A stretch of DNA of 64,000 nucleotides from Archivesica marissinica (Eukaryota; Mollusca; Bivalvia; Venerida; Vesicomyidae): positions 25,729,376 through 25,793,375 of the forward strand of contig CM026401.1 of NCBI GenBank assembly GCA_014843695.1. The letters are read 5' to 3'. Position 1 is the stretch's first letter. Each line of letters opens with the position of its first letter. Positions 1 to 17,200 of this stretch are shown here, in pieces. The position numbers and the translations under genes were made by a program. The notes under the pieces are model-generated. The model was given only the letters and a program-made list of their open reading frames with translations, had not been told where the DNA came from and did no database searches.

Positions 1-105
1 TGTGTACAATACAATTACATCTACTCTGTGTACAATACCAACACATCTACTCTGTGTACAAAACCATTACATATAATATGTGCACAATACCATCACATCT
101 AATAT

Positions 106-2291
106 ATGCGCAATACCATCACATCTAATCTGTGTACAATACCATTACATATAATCTGTGTACAATACCATTACATCTACTCTGTTTACAATACCATTAC
201 ATCTACTCTGTGTACAATACCATTACATCTACTCTGTGTACAATACCAACACATCTACTCTGTGTACAAAACCATTACATATAATATGTGCACAATACCA
301 TCACATCTAATATGTGTACAATACAAACACATCTACTCTGTGTACAATACCATTACATCTACTCTGTGTACAATACCATTACATCTACTCTGTGTACAAT
401 ACCAACACATCTACTCTGTGTACAAAACCATTACATATAATATGTCCACAATACCATCACATCTAATCTGTGTACAATACCAACACATCTACTCTGTGTA
501 CAATACCATTACATCTACTCTGTGTACAATACCATTACATCTACTCTGTGTACAATACCAACACATCTACTCTGTGTACAAAACCATTACATATAATATG
601 TGCACAATACCATCACATCTAATCTGTGTACAATACCAACACATCTACTCTGTGTACAATACCATTACATCTACTCTGTGTACAATACCATTACATCTAC
701 TCTGTGTACAATACCATTACATATAATATGTGCACAATACCATCACATCTAATCTGTGTACAATACCATCACATCTAATCTGTGTACAATACCATTACAT
801 ATAATCTGTGTACAATACCATTACATCTACTCTGTGTACAATACCATCACATCTAATATGTGTACAAAACCATTACATATAATATGTGCACAATACCATC
901 ACATCTACTCTGTGTACAATACCAACACATCTACTCTGTGTACAATACCATTACATATAATATGTGCACAATACCATCACATCTAATCTGTGTACAATAC
1001 CATTACATCTTCTCTGTGTACAAGACCATCACATCTACTCTGTGTACAATACCATTATATCTACGTATACAATACCATCACATCTACTCTGTGTACAATA
1101 CCAACACATCTACTCTGTGTACAATTCCATTACATCTACTCTGCGTACAATACCATTACATCTACTATGTGTACAATACCATTACATATAATATGTGCAC
1201 AATACCAACACATCTACTCTGTGTACAATACCAACACATCTACTCTATGTACAATACCATTACATCTAAGCTGTGCACAATACCATTACATCTACGCTGT
1301 GTACCATATCATTGCATCTACTCTGTGTACAATACCATTACATCTACTCTGTGTACAATACCATCACATCTAATATGTGCGCAATACCATAACATCTAAT
1401 CTGTGTACAATACCATTACATATAATCTGTGTAGAATACCATTACATCTACTCTGTTTACAATACCATTACATCTACTCTGTGTACAATACCATTACATC
1501 TACTCTGTGTACAATACCAACACATCTACTCTGTGTACAAAACCATTACATATAATATGTGCACAATACCATCACATCTAATCTGTGTACAATACCAACA
1601 CATCTACTCTGTGTACAATACCATTACATCTACTCTGTGTACAATACCATTACATCTACTCTGTGTACAATACCAACACATCTACTCTGTGTACAAAACC
1701 ATTACATATAATATGTGCACAATACCATCACATCTAATCTGTGTACAATACCAACACATCTACTCTGTGTACAATACCATTACATCTACTCTGTGTACAA
1801 TACCATTACATCTACTCTGTGTACAATACCAACACATCTACTCTGTGTACAAAACCATTACATATAATATGTGCACAATACCATCACATCTAATCTGTGT
1901 ACAATACCAACACATCTACTCTGTGTACAATACCATTACATCTACTCTGTGTAACATACGATCACATCTACTCTGTGTACAATATCATTACATATAATAT
2001 ATGCACAATACTATCACATCTAATCTGTGTACAATACCATCACATCTAATCTGTGTACAATACCATTACATATAATCTGTGTACAATACCATTACATCAA
2101 CTTTGTGTACAATACCATCACATCTAATATGTGTACAAAACCATTACATATAATATGTGCACAATACCATCACATCTACTCTGTGTACAATACCAACACA
2201 TCTACTCTGTGTACAATACCATTACATATAATATGTGCACAATACCATCACATCTAATCTGTGTACAATACCATTACATCTTCTCTGTGTA
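106..2291. repeat. 1271-bp higher-order duplication within the 26-bp satellite
   Basis: The order of variant monomers from 106 to about 1020 reappears from 1377 to about 2291, an offset of 1271 bp. Just after that, the second copy lacks one 26-bp unit, so the offset becomes 1245. A third partial copy starts at 3454. Inside each copy there is a smaller six-unit repeat of 156 bp, marked by TGTGTACAAAACC at 261, 417 and 573, at 1532, 1688 and 1844, and at 3609 and 3765. This nesting shows at least two rounds of amplification. Confidence 0.85.
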
Positions 2292-4184
2292 CAATACCAT
2301 TATATCTACGTATACAATACCATCACATCTACTCTGTGTACAATACTATCACGTCTACTCTGTGTACAATACCATTACATCTACTCTGTGTACAATACTA
2401 TCACATCTACTCTGTGTACAATACCATTACATCTACTCTGTGTACAATACCATCACATCTAATCTGTGTACAATACCATTACATCTAATCTAGGTACAAT
2501 ACCATTACATATAATATGTGCACAATACCATCACATCTACTCTGTGTACAATACCAACACATCTACTCTGTGTACAATACCATTACATCTACTCTGTGTA
2601 CAAGACCAACACATCTACTCAGTGTACAATACCATTACATCTACTCTGTGGACAATACCAACACATCTACTCTGTGTACAATACCATCACATCTAATCTG
2701 TGTACAATACCAACACATCTACTATGTGTACAATACCATTACATCAACTATGTGTACAATACCAACACATCTACTCTGTGTACAATACCATTTCATATAA
2801 TATGTGCACAATACCATCACATCTAATCTGTGTACAATACCAACACATCTACTCTGTGTACAATACCATTACATATAATATGTGTACAATACCATTACAT
2901 ATAATATGTGCACAATACCATCACATCTAATCCGTGTACAATACTAACATATCTACTCTGTGTACAATACCATTACATATAATCTGTGCACAATACCATT
3001 ACATCTACTCTGTGCACAATACCATCACATCTAATCTGTGTACAATACCATCACATCTAATATGTGTACAATACTATTACATATACTCTGTGTACAATAC
3101 CATTACATCTACTCTGTGTACAATACCATTACATCTACTCTGTGTACAATACCATTATATCTAATCTGTGCACAATACCATTACATCTACTCTGTGTACA
3201 ATAACATTACATCTAATCTGTGTACAATACCATTACATTTACTCTGTGTACAATACCATCACATCTACTCTGTGTACAATACCATTACATATACTCTGTA
3301 TACAATACCATTACATCTACTCTATGTACAATACCATTACATCTAATCTGTGCACAATACCATTACATCTACGCTGTGTACCATATCATTGCATCTACTC
3401 TGTGTACAATACCATTACATCTACTTTGTGTACAATACCATCACATCTAATATGTGCGCAATACAATCACATCTAATCTGTGTACAATACCATTACATAT
3501 AATCTGTGTACAATACCATTACATCTACTCTGTTTACAATACCATTAAATCTACTCTGTGTACAATACCATTACATCTACTCTGTGTACAATACCAACAC
3601 ATCTACTCTGTGTACAAAACCAGTACATATAATATGTGCACAATACCATCACATCTAATCTGTGTACAATACCAACACATCTACTCTGTTTACAATACCA
3701 TTACATCTACTCTGTGTACAATACCATTACATCTACTCTGTGTACAATACCAACACATCTACTCTGTGTACAAAACCATTACATATAATATGTCCACAAT
3801 ACCATCACATCTAATCTGTGTACAATACCAACACATCTACTCTGTGTACAATACCATCACATCTACTCTGTGTACAATACCATCACATCTACTCTGTGTA
3901 CAATACCAACACATCTACTCTGTGTACAAAATCATCACATATAATATGTGCACAATAACATCATTTCTAATCAGTGTACAATACCAACACATCTACTCTG
4001 TGTACAATACCATCACATCTAATCTGTGTACAATACCATTACATCTAATCTAGGTACAATACCATTACATATAATATGTGCACAATACCATCACATCTAC
4101 TCTGTGTACAATACCATTACATCTACTCTGTGTACAAAACCAACACATCTACTCAGTGTACAATACCATTACATCTACTCTGTG

Positions 4185-4740
4185 GACATACCAACCATCT
4201 ACTCTGTGTACAATACCATCACATCTAATCTGTGTACAATACCAACACATCTACTCTGTGTACAATACCATTACATCTATCTGTGTACAATACCATCACA
4301 TCTAATTGTGTACAATACCATACATCTATTGTTACAATACATTAATTACTCTGTGTACAATACCATTACATTATCTGTGTACAATACCAACATCTACTCT
4401 GTGTACAAACCATTAATTAATTGTGACAATACCATAATCTATCTGTTACAATACATTCATTAATTGTGACAATACATACATTACTCTTTGTACAATACCA
4501 TTACATTACTTGTTACAATACCATTACATCTACTTTGTACAATACCATTAATCTATTGTGCACAATACCATTACATTCCTGTGTATACAGCATTTTGTGT
4601 ACAATACCATTACATACTTGTGTACAATACCATAATCTAGTGCAATACATACATCTATCTGTGTACAATACCATTACATTAATTGTGTACAATACCATTA
4701 CATCTATTGTTACAATACATTACATCTATTGTGTACATAC
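4185..4740. other. Indel-rich patch of the 26-bp array
   Basis: Monomers here lose one to several bases almost every unit (for example CTATTGTTACAATAC), while units on both sides are nearly clean. Similar patches lie at about 5056-5180, 5950-6500 (milder), 6800-6860 and 16545-16720. Almost all changes are deletions rather than substitutions. This pattern fits locally poor long-read consensus better than ordinary decay, but real degeneration cannot be excluded. Confidence 0.6.
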
Positions 4741-5220
4741 AACACATCTACTCTGTGTACAAAACCATTACATATAATATGTGCACAATACCATCACATC
4801 TAATCTGTGTACAATACCATCACATCTACTCTGTGTACAATACCATTACATCTACTCTGTGTACAATACCATTACATCTACTCTGTGTACAATACCATCA
4901 CATCTACTCTGTGTACAAAACCATTACATATAATATGTGCACAATACCATCACATCTAATCTGTGTACAATACCATCACATCTACTCTGTGTACAATACC
5001 ATCACATCTACTCTGTGTACAATACCATCACATCTACTCTGTGTACAATACCAACATCTACTCTGTGTACAATTTTTTTGTGTTCATCTATTGTGTACAA
5101 TACCATTACATTATTGTGTACAATAATACATTAATTGTGAATACATACATTATCTGGTACATACCATTAATTATGTTACAATACCATTACATATAATCTG
5201 TGTACAATACCATTACATCT

Positions 5221-5860
5221 ACTCTGTGTAAAATACTATCATATCTACTCTGTGTACAATACCATTATATCTACGTGTACAATACCATCACATCTACTCT
5301 GTGTACAATACAAACACATCTACTCTGTGTACAATTCCATTACATCTACTCTGTGTACAATACCATCACATCTACTATGTGTAGAATACCATCACATCTA
5401 CTCTGTGTACAATACTATCACCTCTACTCTGTGTACAATACCATTACATCTACTCTGTGTACAATACTATCACATCTACTCTGTGTACAATACCATTACA
5501 TCTACTCTGTGTACAATACCATCACATCTAATCTGTGCACAATACCATTACATCTACGCTGTGTACCATATCATTGCATCTACTCTGTGTACAATACCAT
5601 TACATCTACTCTGTGTAAAATACTATCATATCTACTCTGTGTACAATACCATTATATCTACGTGTACAATACCATCACATCTACTCTGTGTATAATACAA
5701 ACACATCTACTCTGTGTACAATTCCATTACATCTACTCTGTGTACAATACCATCACATCTACTATGTGTAGAATACCATCACATCTACTCTGTGTACAAT
5801 ACTATCACCTCTACTCTGTGTACAATACCATTACATCTACTCTGTGTACAATACATTACA
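5221..5860. repeat. 387-bp higher-order duplication within the 26-bp array
   Basis: The unusual run TGTGTAAAATACTATCATAT followed by a unit shortened by 3 bp (TATATCTACGTGTACAAT) occurs at about 5221 and again at 5608. The units after it match in the same order, including TGTGTAGAATACC. The offset is 387 bp, that is fifteen 26-bp units minus the 3-bp deletion. The same shortened unit recurs near 6440, 9165, 10250, 13530, 14355, 17750 and 18265, so it is a useful marker of shared ancestry between sub-blocks. Confidence 0.7.
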
Positions 5861-8214
5861 TCTACTATGTGTACAATACCATTACATCTACTCTGTGTAC
5901 AATACCATCACATCTACTCTGTGTACAATACCATTACATCTAATCTGTGTACAATACATTCATAACCATCTACTCTGTGTACAATACCACACATCTACTC
6001 TGTGTACAATACCATTACATACTCTGTGTACAATACCATTACATCTACTCTGTGTACAATACCATCACATCTACTCTGTGTACAATACCATTACCTAATT
6101 TGTGTACAATACCATCACATCTAATCTGTGTACAATACCATCACATCTAATCTGTGTACAATACCATTACATATAATCTGTGTACAATACCATTACATCT
6201 ACTTGTGTACAATACCATTAATCTACTCTGTGTACAATACCTTACATCTACTTGTGTACAATACCATCACTTCTAACTTGTGAATACATCACATCTACGT
6301 GTACATACCAAATCTACGTGTACAATACCATTACATCTACTCTGTGTACAATACCATTACATCTACTTGTACAATACCATCACATCTACTCTGTGTACAA
6401 TACCATTACATCTACTCTGTGTACAATACCATCACATCTACGTGTACAATACCATCACATCTACTCTGTGTACAATCCATACATCTACGTATAATATCTG
6501 TGTACAATACCATCACATCTACTCTGTGTACAATACCATCACATCTATTCTGTGTACAATACCATTACATCTACTCTGTGTACAATACCAACACATCTAC
6601 TCTGTGTACAATACCATCACATCTACTCTGTGTACAATACCATCACATCTACTCTGTGTACAATACCATTACATATAATATGTGCACAATACCATCACAT
6701 CTAATCTGTGTACAATACCATCACATCTAATCTGTGTACAATACCATTACATATAATCTGTGTACAATACCATTACATCTACTCTGTGTACAATACCATC
6801 AAATCGAATATGTGTACAAAACCATACATCTACTCTGTGCACAATACCACACATCTATCTGTGTACAAAACCATTACATATAATATGTGCACAATACCAT
6901 CACATCTAATTTGTGTACAATACCAACACATCTACTCTGTGTACAATACCATCACATCTACTCTGTGTACAATACCAACACATCTACTCTGTGTACAATA
7001 CCATTACATATAATATGTGCACAATACCATCACATCTAATCTGTGTACAATACCATTACATCTTCTCTGTGTACAAGACCATCACATCTACTTGTGTAAA
7101 ATACTATCACATCTACTCTGTGTACATACCAACACATATACTCTGTGTACAATTCCATTACATCTACTCTTTGTACAATACCATCACATCTACTCTGTGT
7201 AGAATACCATCACATCTACTCTGTGTACAATACGATCACATCTACTATGTGTACAATACCATTACATCTACTCTGTGTTCAATACTATCACATCTACTGT
7301 GTGTACAATACCATTACATCTACTCGGTGTACAATACCATCACATCTAATCTGTGTACAATACCATTACATCTAATCTAGGTACAATACCAACACATCTA
7401 CTATGTGTACAGTACCATTACATCAACTATGTGTACAATACCAACACATCTACTCTGTGTACAATACCATTACATATAATATGTGCACAATACCATCACA
7501 TCTAATCCGTGTACAATACCAACACATCTACTCTGTGTACAATACCATTACATATAATCTGTGCACAATACGATTACATATAATATGTGCACAATACCAT
7601 CACATCTAATATGTCTACAATACCAACACATCTACTCTGTGTACAATACCATTACATATAATCTGTGCACAATACCATTACATCTACTCTGTGTACAATA
7701 CAATCACATCTAATATGTGTACAATACCATCACATCTAATATGTGCACAATACCATCACATCTAATATGTGTACAATACCAACACATCTACTCTGTGTAC
7801 AATACCATTACATATCATATGTGCACAATACCATCACATCTACTCTGTGTACAATTCCACCACATCTACTCTGTGTACAATACTCTCACATATACTCTGT
7901 ATACAATACCATTACATATAATCTGTGCACAATACCATTACATATAATATGTGTACAATACCAACACATATACTCTGTGTACAATACCAACATCTAATCT
8001 GTGTACAATACCATTACATCTACTCTGTGTAGAATACCATTACATAGAATATGTGCACAATACCATTACATCTAATATGTGCACAATACCATAACATCTA
8101 CTCTGTGTACAATACCATTACATCAAATATGTGCACAATACCATAACATCTACTCTGTGTACAATACCATTACATCTAATATGTGCACAATACCATTACA
8201 TATAATATGTACAC

Positions 8215-11200
8215 AATACCAACACATCCAATATGTGCACAATACCAACACAGCCAATATGTGCACAATACCATCACATTCAATATGCGCACAATACCAA
8301 CACATCTAATATGTGCACAATACCAACACATATATTCTGTGCACAATACCAACACATCCAATAAGTGCACAATAACATCACATCCAATATATGCACAATA
8401 CCAACACATATATTCTGTGCACAATACTATCACATCCAATATGTGCACAATACCAACACATATATTCTGTGCACAATACCATCACATCTATTCTATGCAC
8501 AATACCATCACATCCAATATGTGCACAATAACAACACATCCAATATGTGGACAATACCAACAAATCTATTCTGTGCACAATACCATCACATCTAATCTGT
8601 GTACAATACCAATACATCTAATATGTGCACAATACCATTACATATAATCTGTGCACAATACCATTACATATAATTTGTGCACAATACCATTACATATAAT
8701 ATGTGCACAATACCATCACATCTACTCTGTGTACAATACCATTACATATAATATGTTTACAATACCATCACATGTACTCTGTGTACAATACCATCACATC
8801 TAATATGTGCACAATACCATCACATCTCATCTGTTTACAATACCAACACATTTACTCTGTGTATAATACCAACACATCTACTCTGTGTACAATACCATTA
8901 CATATAATATGTGCACAATACCATCACATCTAATCTGTCTACAATACCATTACATCTTCTCTGTGTACAATACTATCACATCTACTATGTGTACAATACC
9001 ATCACATCTAATATGTGTACAATACCAACACATCTACTCTGTGTACAATACCATCACATCTACTATGTGCACAATACTATCACATCTACTCTGTGTACAA
9101 TACCATCACATCTACTCTGTGTAAAATACTACCACATCTACTCTGTGTACAATATAATTATATCTACGTGTACAATACCATCACATCTACTCTGTGTACA
9201 ATATCATTACATCTACTATGTGTACAATACCATCACATCTACTCTGTGTACAATAACATCACATCTACTCTGTGTACAATACTATCACATCTACTCTGTG
9301 TACAATACCATTACATCAAATATGTGCACAATACCATAACATCTACTCTGTGTACAATACCATCACATATATTATGTGCACAATACCATTACATATAATA
9401 TGTACACAATAGCAACACATCCAATATGTGCAAAATACCAACACAGCCAATATGTGCACAATACCATCACATCCAATATGTGCACAATACCAAGACATCT
9501 AATATGTGCACAATACCAACACATATATTCTGTGCACAATACCAACACATCCAATATGTGCACAATACCAACACATATATTCTGTGCACAATACCAACAC
9601 ATCCAATATGTGCACAATACCATCACATCCAATATATTCACAATACCAACATGTATATTCAGTGCACAATACTATCACATCCAATATGTGCACAATACCA
9701 ACACATATATTCTGTGCACAATACCATCACATCTATTCTATGCACAATACCATCACATCCAATATGTGCACAATAACGACACATCCAATATGTGGACAAT
9801 ACCAACAAATCTATTCTGTGCACAATACCATCACATCTAATCTGTGTACAATACCATTACATCTAATATGTGCACAATACCATTACATATAATCTGTGCA
9901 CAATACCATTACATATAATATGTGCACAATACCATTACATATAATATGTGCACAATACCATCACATCTACTCTGTGTACAATACCATTACATATAATATG
10001 TGTACAATACCATCACATGTACTCTGTGTACAATACCATCACATCTAATATGTGCACAATACCATCACATCTAATCTGTTTACAATACCAACACATCTAC
10101 TATGTGTACAATACCATCACATCTACTCTGTGTACAATACCATCACATCTACTATGTGCACAATACTATCACATCTACTCTGTGTACAATACCATCACAT
10201 CTACTCTGTGTAAAATACTACCACATCTACTCTGTGTACAATATAATTATATCTACGTGTACAATACCATCACATCTACTCTGTGTACAATATCATTACA
10301 TCTACTATGTGTACAATACCATCACATCTACTCTGTGTACAATAACATCACATCTACTCTGTGTACAATACTATCACATCTACTCTGTGTACAATACCAT
10401 TACATCAAATATGTGCACAATACCATAACATCTACTCTGTGTACAATACCATCACATATATTATGTGCACAATACCATTACATATAATATGTACACAATA
10501 ACAACACATCCAATATGTGAAAAATACCAACACAGCCAATATGTGCACAATACCATCACATCCAATATGCGCACAATACCAACACATCTAATATGTGCAC
10601 AATACCAACACATATATTCTGTGCACAATACCAACACATCCAATATGTGCACAATACCATCACATCCAATATATTCACAATACCAACATGTATATTCAGT
10701 GCACAATACTATCACATCCAATATGTGCACAATACCAACACATATATTCTGTGCACAATACCATCACATCTATTCTATGCACAATACCATCACATCCAAT
10801 ATGTGCACAATAACGACACATCCAATATGTGGACAATACCAACAAATCTATTCTGTGCACAATACCATCACATCTAATCTGTGTACAATACCATTACATC
10901 TAATATGTGCACATGTACAATACCATTACATCTAATATGTGCACAATACCATTACATATAATCTGTGCACAATACCATTACATATAATATGTGCACAATA
11001 CCATTACATATAATATGTGCACAATACCATCACATCTACTCTGTGTACAATACCATTACATATAATATGTGTACAATACCATCACATGTACTCTGTGTAC
11101 AATACCATCACATCTAATATGTGCACAATACCATCACATCTAATCTGTTTACAATACCAACACATCTACTATGTGTACAATACCATCACATCTACTCTGT

Positions 11201-14200
11201 GTACAATACCAACACATCTACTCTGTGTACAATACCATTACATATAATATGTGCACAATACCATCACATCTAATCTGTGTACAATACCATTACATATTCT
11301 CTGTGTACAATACTATCACATCTACTATGTGTACAATACCATCACATCTAATATGTGTACAATACCATCACATCTACTCTGTGCCCAATACGATCACATC
11401 TACTATGTGTACAATACCATCACATCTACTCTGTGTAAAATACTACCACATCTACTCTGTGTACAATACCATTATATCTACCTGTACAATACCATCACAT
11501 CTACTCTGTGTACACTACCATTACATCTACTCTGTGTACAATACCATTACATCTACTCTGTGTACAATACCATCACATCTACTCTGTGTACAATACCATC
11601 ACATCTACTCTGTGTACAATACCATTACATCTACTCTGTGTACAATACTATCAAATCTACTCTGTGTACAATACCATCACATCTACTCTGTGTACAATAC
11701 CATCACATCTACTCTGTGTACAATACGATCACATCTACTATGTGTACAATACCATTACATCTACTCTGTCTATAATACTATCACATCTACTGTGTGTACA
11801 ATACCGTTACATCTACTCGGTGTACAATACCATCACATCTAATCTGTGTACAATACCATTACATCTAATCTAGGTACAATACCAACACATCTACTATGTG
11901 TAAAATACCATTACATCAACTATGTGTACAATACCAACACATCTACTCTGTGTACAATACCATTACATATAATCTGTGCACAATACCATTAGATCTACTC
12001 TGTGTACAATACAATCACATCTAATATGTGTAAAATACCATCAAATCTAATATGTGCACAATACCATCACCTCTAATCTGTGTACAATACCAACACATCT
12101 ACTCTGTGTACAATACCATTACATATAATCTGTGTCCAATACCATTAGATCTACTCTGTGTACAATACAATCACATCTAATATGTGTACAATACCATCAC
12201 ATCTAATATGTGCACAATATCATCACATCTACGCTGTGTACAATTCCACCACATCTACTCTGTGTACAATACTATCACATCTACTCTGTATACAATACCA
12301 TCACATCAAATATGTGTACAATACCATTACATCTAATCTGTGTACAATAACATCACATCTACTCTGTGTAGAATACCATTACATATAATCTGTGCACAAT
12401 ACCATTACATATAATATGTGCACAATACCATTACATATAATGTGTGTACAATACCAACACATATACTCTGTGTACAATACCATTAAATCTAATATGTGTA
12501 CAATACCATTACATCTACTCTGTGTAGAATACCATTACATATAATATGTGCACAATACCATCACATCTAATCTGTGTACAATACAATTACATCTACTCTG
12601 TGTAGAATACCATTACATAGAATATGTGCACAATACCATTACATCTAATATGTGCACAATACTATAACATCTACTCTGTGTACAATACCATTACATATAA
12701 TATGTACACAATACCAACACATCCAATATGTGCACAATACCAACACAGCCAATATGTGCACAATACCATCACATCCAATATGCGCACAATACCAACACAT
12801 ATAATATGTGCACAATACCAACACATATATTCTGTGCACAATACCAACACATCCAATATGTGCACAATACCATCACATCCAATATATGCACAATACCAAC
12901 ACATATATTATGTGCACAATACTATCACATCCAATATGTGCACAATACCAACACATATATTCTGTACACAATACCATCACATCTATTCTATGCTAAATAC
13001 CATCACATCCAATATGTGCACAATACCAACAAATCTATTCTGTGCACAATACCATCACATCTAATATGTGTACAATACCATTACATCTAATATGTGCACA
13101 ATACCATTACATATAATCTGTGCACAATACCATTACATATAATATGTGCACAATACCATTACATATAATATGTGCACAATACCATCACATCTACTCTGTG
13201 TACAATACCATTACATATAATATGTGTACAATACCATCACATGTACTCTGTGTACAATACCATCACATCTAATATGTGCACAATACCATCACATCCAATC
13301 TTTTTACAATACCAACACATCTACTCTGTGTACAATACCATCACATCTACTATGTGTACAATACCATCACATCTAATATGTGTACAATACCAACACATCT
13401 ACTCTTTGTACAATACCATCACATCTACTCTGTGCACAATACTATCACATCTACTCTGTGTACAATACCATCACATCTACTCTATGTAAAATACTACCAC
13501 ATCTACTCTGTGTACAATACCATTATATCTACGTGTTCAATACCATCACATCTACTATGTGTACAATACCATTATATTTACTCTGTGTACAATACCATCA
13601 CATCTACTCTGTGTACAATACCATCAAATCTACTCTGTGTACAATACTATCACATCTACTATGTGTACAATACCATTACATCTATTCTGTGTACAATACC
13701 ATCACATCTACTATGTGCACAATACCATTACATCTACTCGGTGTAGAATACCATCACATCTAATCTGTGTACAATACCATTACATCTAATCTAGGTACAA
13801 TACCATTACATATAATATGTGCACAATACCATCACATCCACTCTGTGTACAATACCAACACATCGACTCTGTGTACAATACCATTACATCTACTCTGTGT
13901 ACAATACCAACACATCTACTCTGTGTACAATACCCGTACATCTACTCTGTGTACAATACCAACACATCTACTCTGTGTACAATACCATCACATCTAATAT
14001 GTGTACAATACCATCACATCTAATCTGTGTACAAAACCAACACATCTACTATGTATACAATACCATTACATCAACTATGTGTACAATACTAACACATCTA
14101 CTCTGTGTACAATACCATCACATCTAATCTGTGTACAATACCATTACATCTTCTCTGTGTACAATACTATCACATCTACTCTGTGTACAATACCATCACA

Positions 14201-17200
14201 TCTAATATGTGTACAATACCAACACATCTACTCTGTGTACAATACCATCACATCTACTCTGTGCACAATACTATCATATCTACACTGTGTACAATACCAT
14301 CACATCTACTCTGTGTAAAATACTACCACCTCTACTCGGTGTACAATACCATTATATCTACGTGTACAATACCATCACATCTACTCTGTGTACAATACCA
14401 TTACATCTACTAGGAGTACAATACCATCACACCTACTCTGTGTACAATACCATCACATCTACTCTGTGTACAATACTATCACATCTACTCTGTGTACAAT
14501 ACCATTACATCTACTATGTGTACAATACCATTACATATAATATGTGCACAATACCAACACATCTACTCTGTGTACAATACCAACACATCTACTCTGTGTA
14601 CAATAACATCACATCTACTCTGTGTACAATACTATCACATCTACTCTGTGTACAATACCATTACATCAAATATGTGCACAATACCATAACATCTACTCTG
14701 TGTACAATACCATCACATATATTATGTGCACAATACCATTACATATAATATGTACACAATAACAACACATCCAATATGTGAAAAATACCAACACAGCCAA
14801 TATGTGCACAATACCATCACATCCAATATGCGCACAATACCAACACATCTAATATGTGCACAATACCAACACATATATTCTGTGCACAATACCAACACAT
14901 CCAATATGTGCACAATACCATCACATCCAATATATTCACAATACCAACATGTATATTCAGTGCACAATACTATCACATCCAATATGTGCACAATACCAAC
15001 ACATATATTCTGTGCACAATACCATCACATCTATTCTATGCACAATACCATCACATCCAATATGTGCACAATAACGACACATCCAATATGTGGACAATAC
15101 CAACAAATCTATTATGTGCACAATACCATCACATCTAATCTGTGTACAATACCATTACATCTAATATGTGCAATTACAATACCATTACATCTAATATGTG
15201 CACAATACCATTACATATAATCTGTGCACAATACCATTACATATAATATGTGCACAATACCATTACATATAATATGTGCACAATACCATCACATCTACTC
15301 TGTGTACAATACCATTACATATAATATGTGTACAATACCATCACATGTACTCTGTGTACAATACCATCACATCTAATATGTGCACAATACCATCACATCT
15401 AATCTGTTTACAATACCAACACATCTACTATGTGTACAATACCATCACATCTACTCTGTGTACAATACCAACACATCTACTCTGTGTACAATACCATTAC
15501 ATATAATATGTGCACAATACCATCACATCTAATCTGTGTACAATACCATTACATATTCTCTGTGTACAATACTATCACATCTACTATGTGTACAATACCA
15601 TCACATCTAATATGTGTACAATACCATCACATCTACTCTGTGCCCAATACGATCACATCTACTATGTGTACAATACCATCACATCTACTCTGTGTAAAAT
15701 ACTACCACATCTACTGTGTACAATACCATTATATCTACCTGTACAATACCATCACATCTACTCTGTGTACACTACCATTACATCTACTCTGTGTACAATA
15801 CCATTACATCTACTCTGTGTACAATACCATCACATCTACTCTGTGTACAATACCATCACATCTACTCTGTGTACATACTATCAAATCTACTATGTGTACA
15901 ATACCATCACATCTACTCTGTGTACAATACCATCACATCTACTCTGTGTACAATACGATCACATCTACTATGTGTACAATACCATTACATCTACTCTTAT
16001 ACTATCACATCTACTGTGTGTACAATACCATTACATCTACTCTGTGTACAATACCATCACATCTACTCTGTGTACAATACCATCACATCTAATATGTGTA
16101 CAATACCAACACATCTACTATGTGTACAATACCATTACATCAACTATGTGTACAATACCAACACATCTACTCTGTGTACAATACCATTACATATAATATG
16201 TGCACAATACCATCACATCTAATATGTGTACAATACCAACACATCTACTCTGTGTACAATACCATTACATATAATCTGTGTACAATACCATTACATATAA
16301 TATGTGCACAATACCATCACATCTAATCTGTGTACAATACCAACACATCTACTCTGTGTACAATACCATTACATATAATCTGTGCACAATACCATTACAT
16401 CTACTCTGTGTACAATACCATCACATCTAATATGTGTACAATACCATCACATCTAATCTGTGTACAATACCATTACATATAATCTGTGTACAATACCATC
16501 ACATCTACTATGTGTACAATACCATCACATCTACTCTGTGTACAATACCATAATAATTGTGACAATACCATTACATTAATTGTGACAATACATCAATCTA
16601 TCTGTGTAAATACAACATTATCTGTGTACAATACCATTACATATAATTGTGCACATACCATTACATCTATCTGTGTACAATACCATCACATCTATTTGTA
16701 CAATACATTAATTATTGTGTACAATACCATTACATCTAATCTGTGTAATATACCATTACATCTACTCTGTGTACAATACCATTACATCTACTCTGTGTAC
16801 AATACCAACACATCTACTCTGTGCACAATATAATTACATATAATATGTGCACTATACCATCACATCTACTCTGTGTACAATACCATTACATATAATATGT
16901 GTACAATACAATCACATCTACTCTGTGTAAAATACCATCACATCTAATATGTGCACAATACCATCACATCTAATCTGTTTACAATACCAACACATCTACT
17001 CTGTGTACAATACCATCACATCTACTCTGTGTACAATACCAACACATCTACTATGTGTACAATACCATTTCATATAATATGTGCACAATACCATCACATC
17101 TATTCGGTGTACAATACCATTACATCTTCTCTGTGTACAATACTATCACATCTACTGTGTGTACAATACCATCACATCTAATATGTGTACAATACCAACA

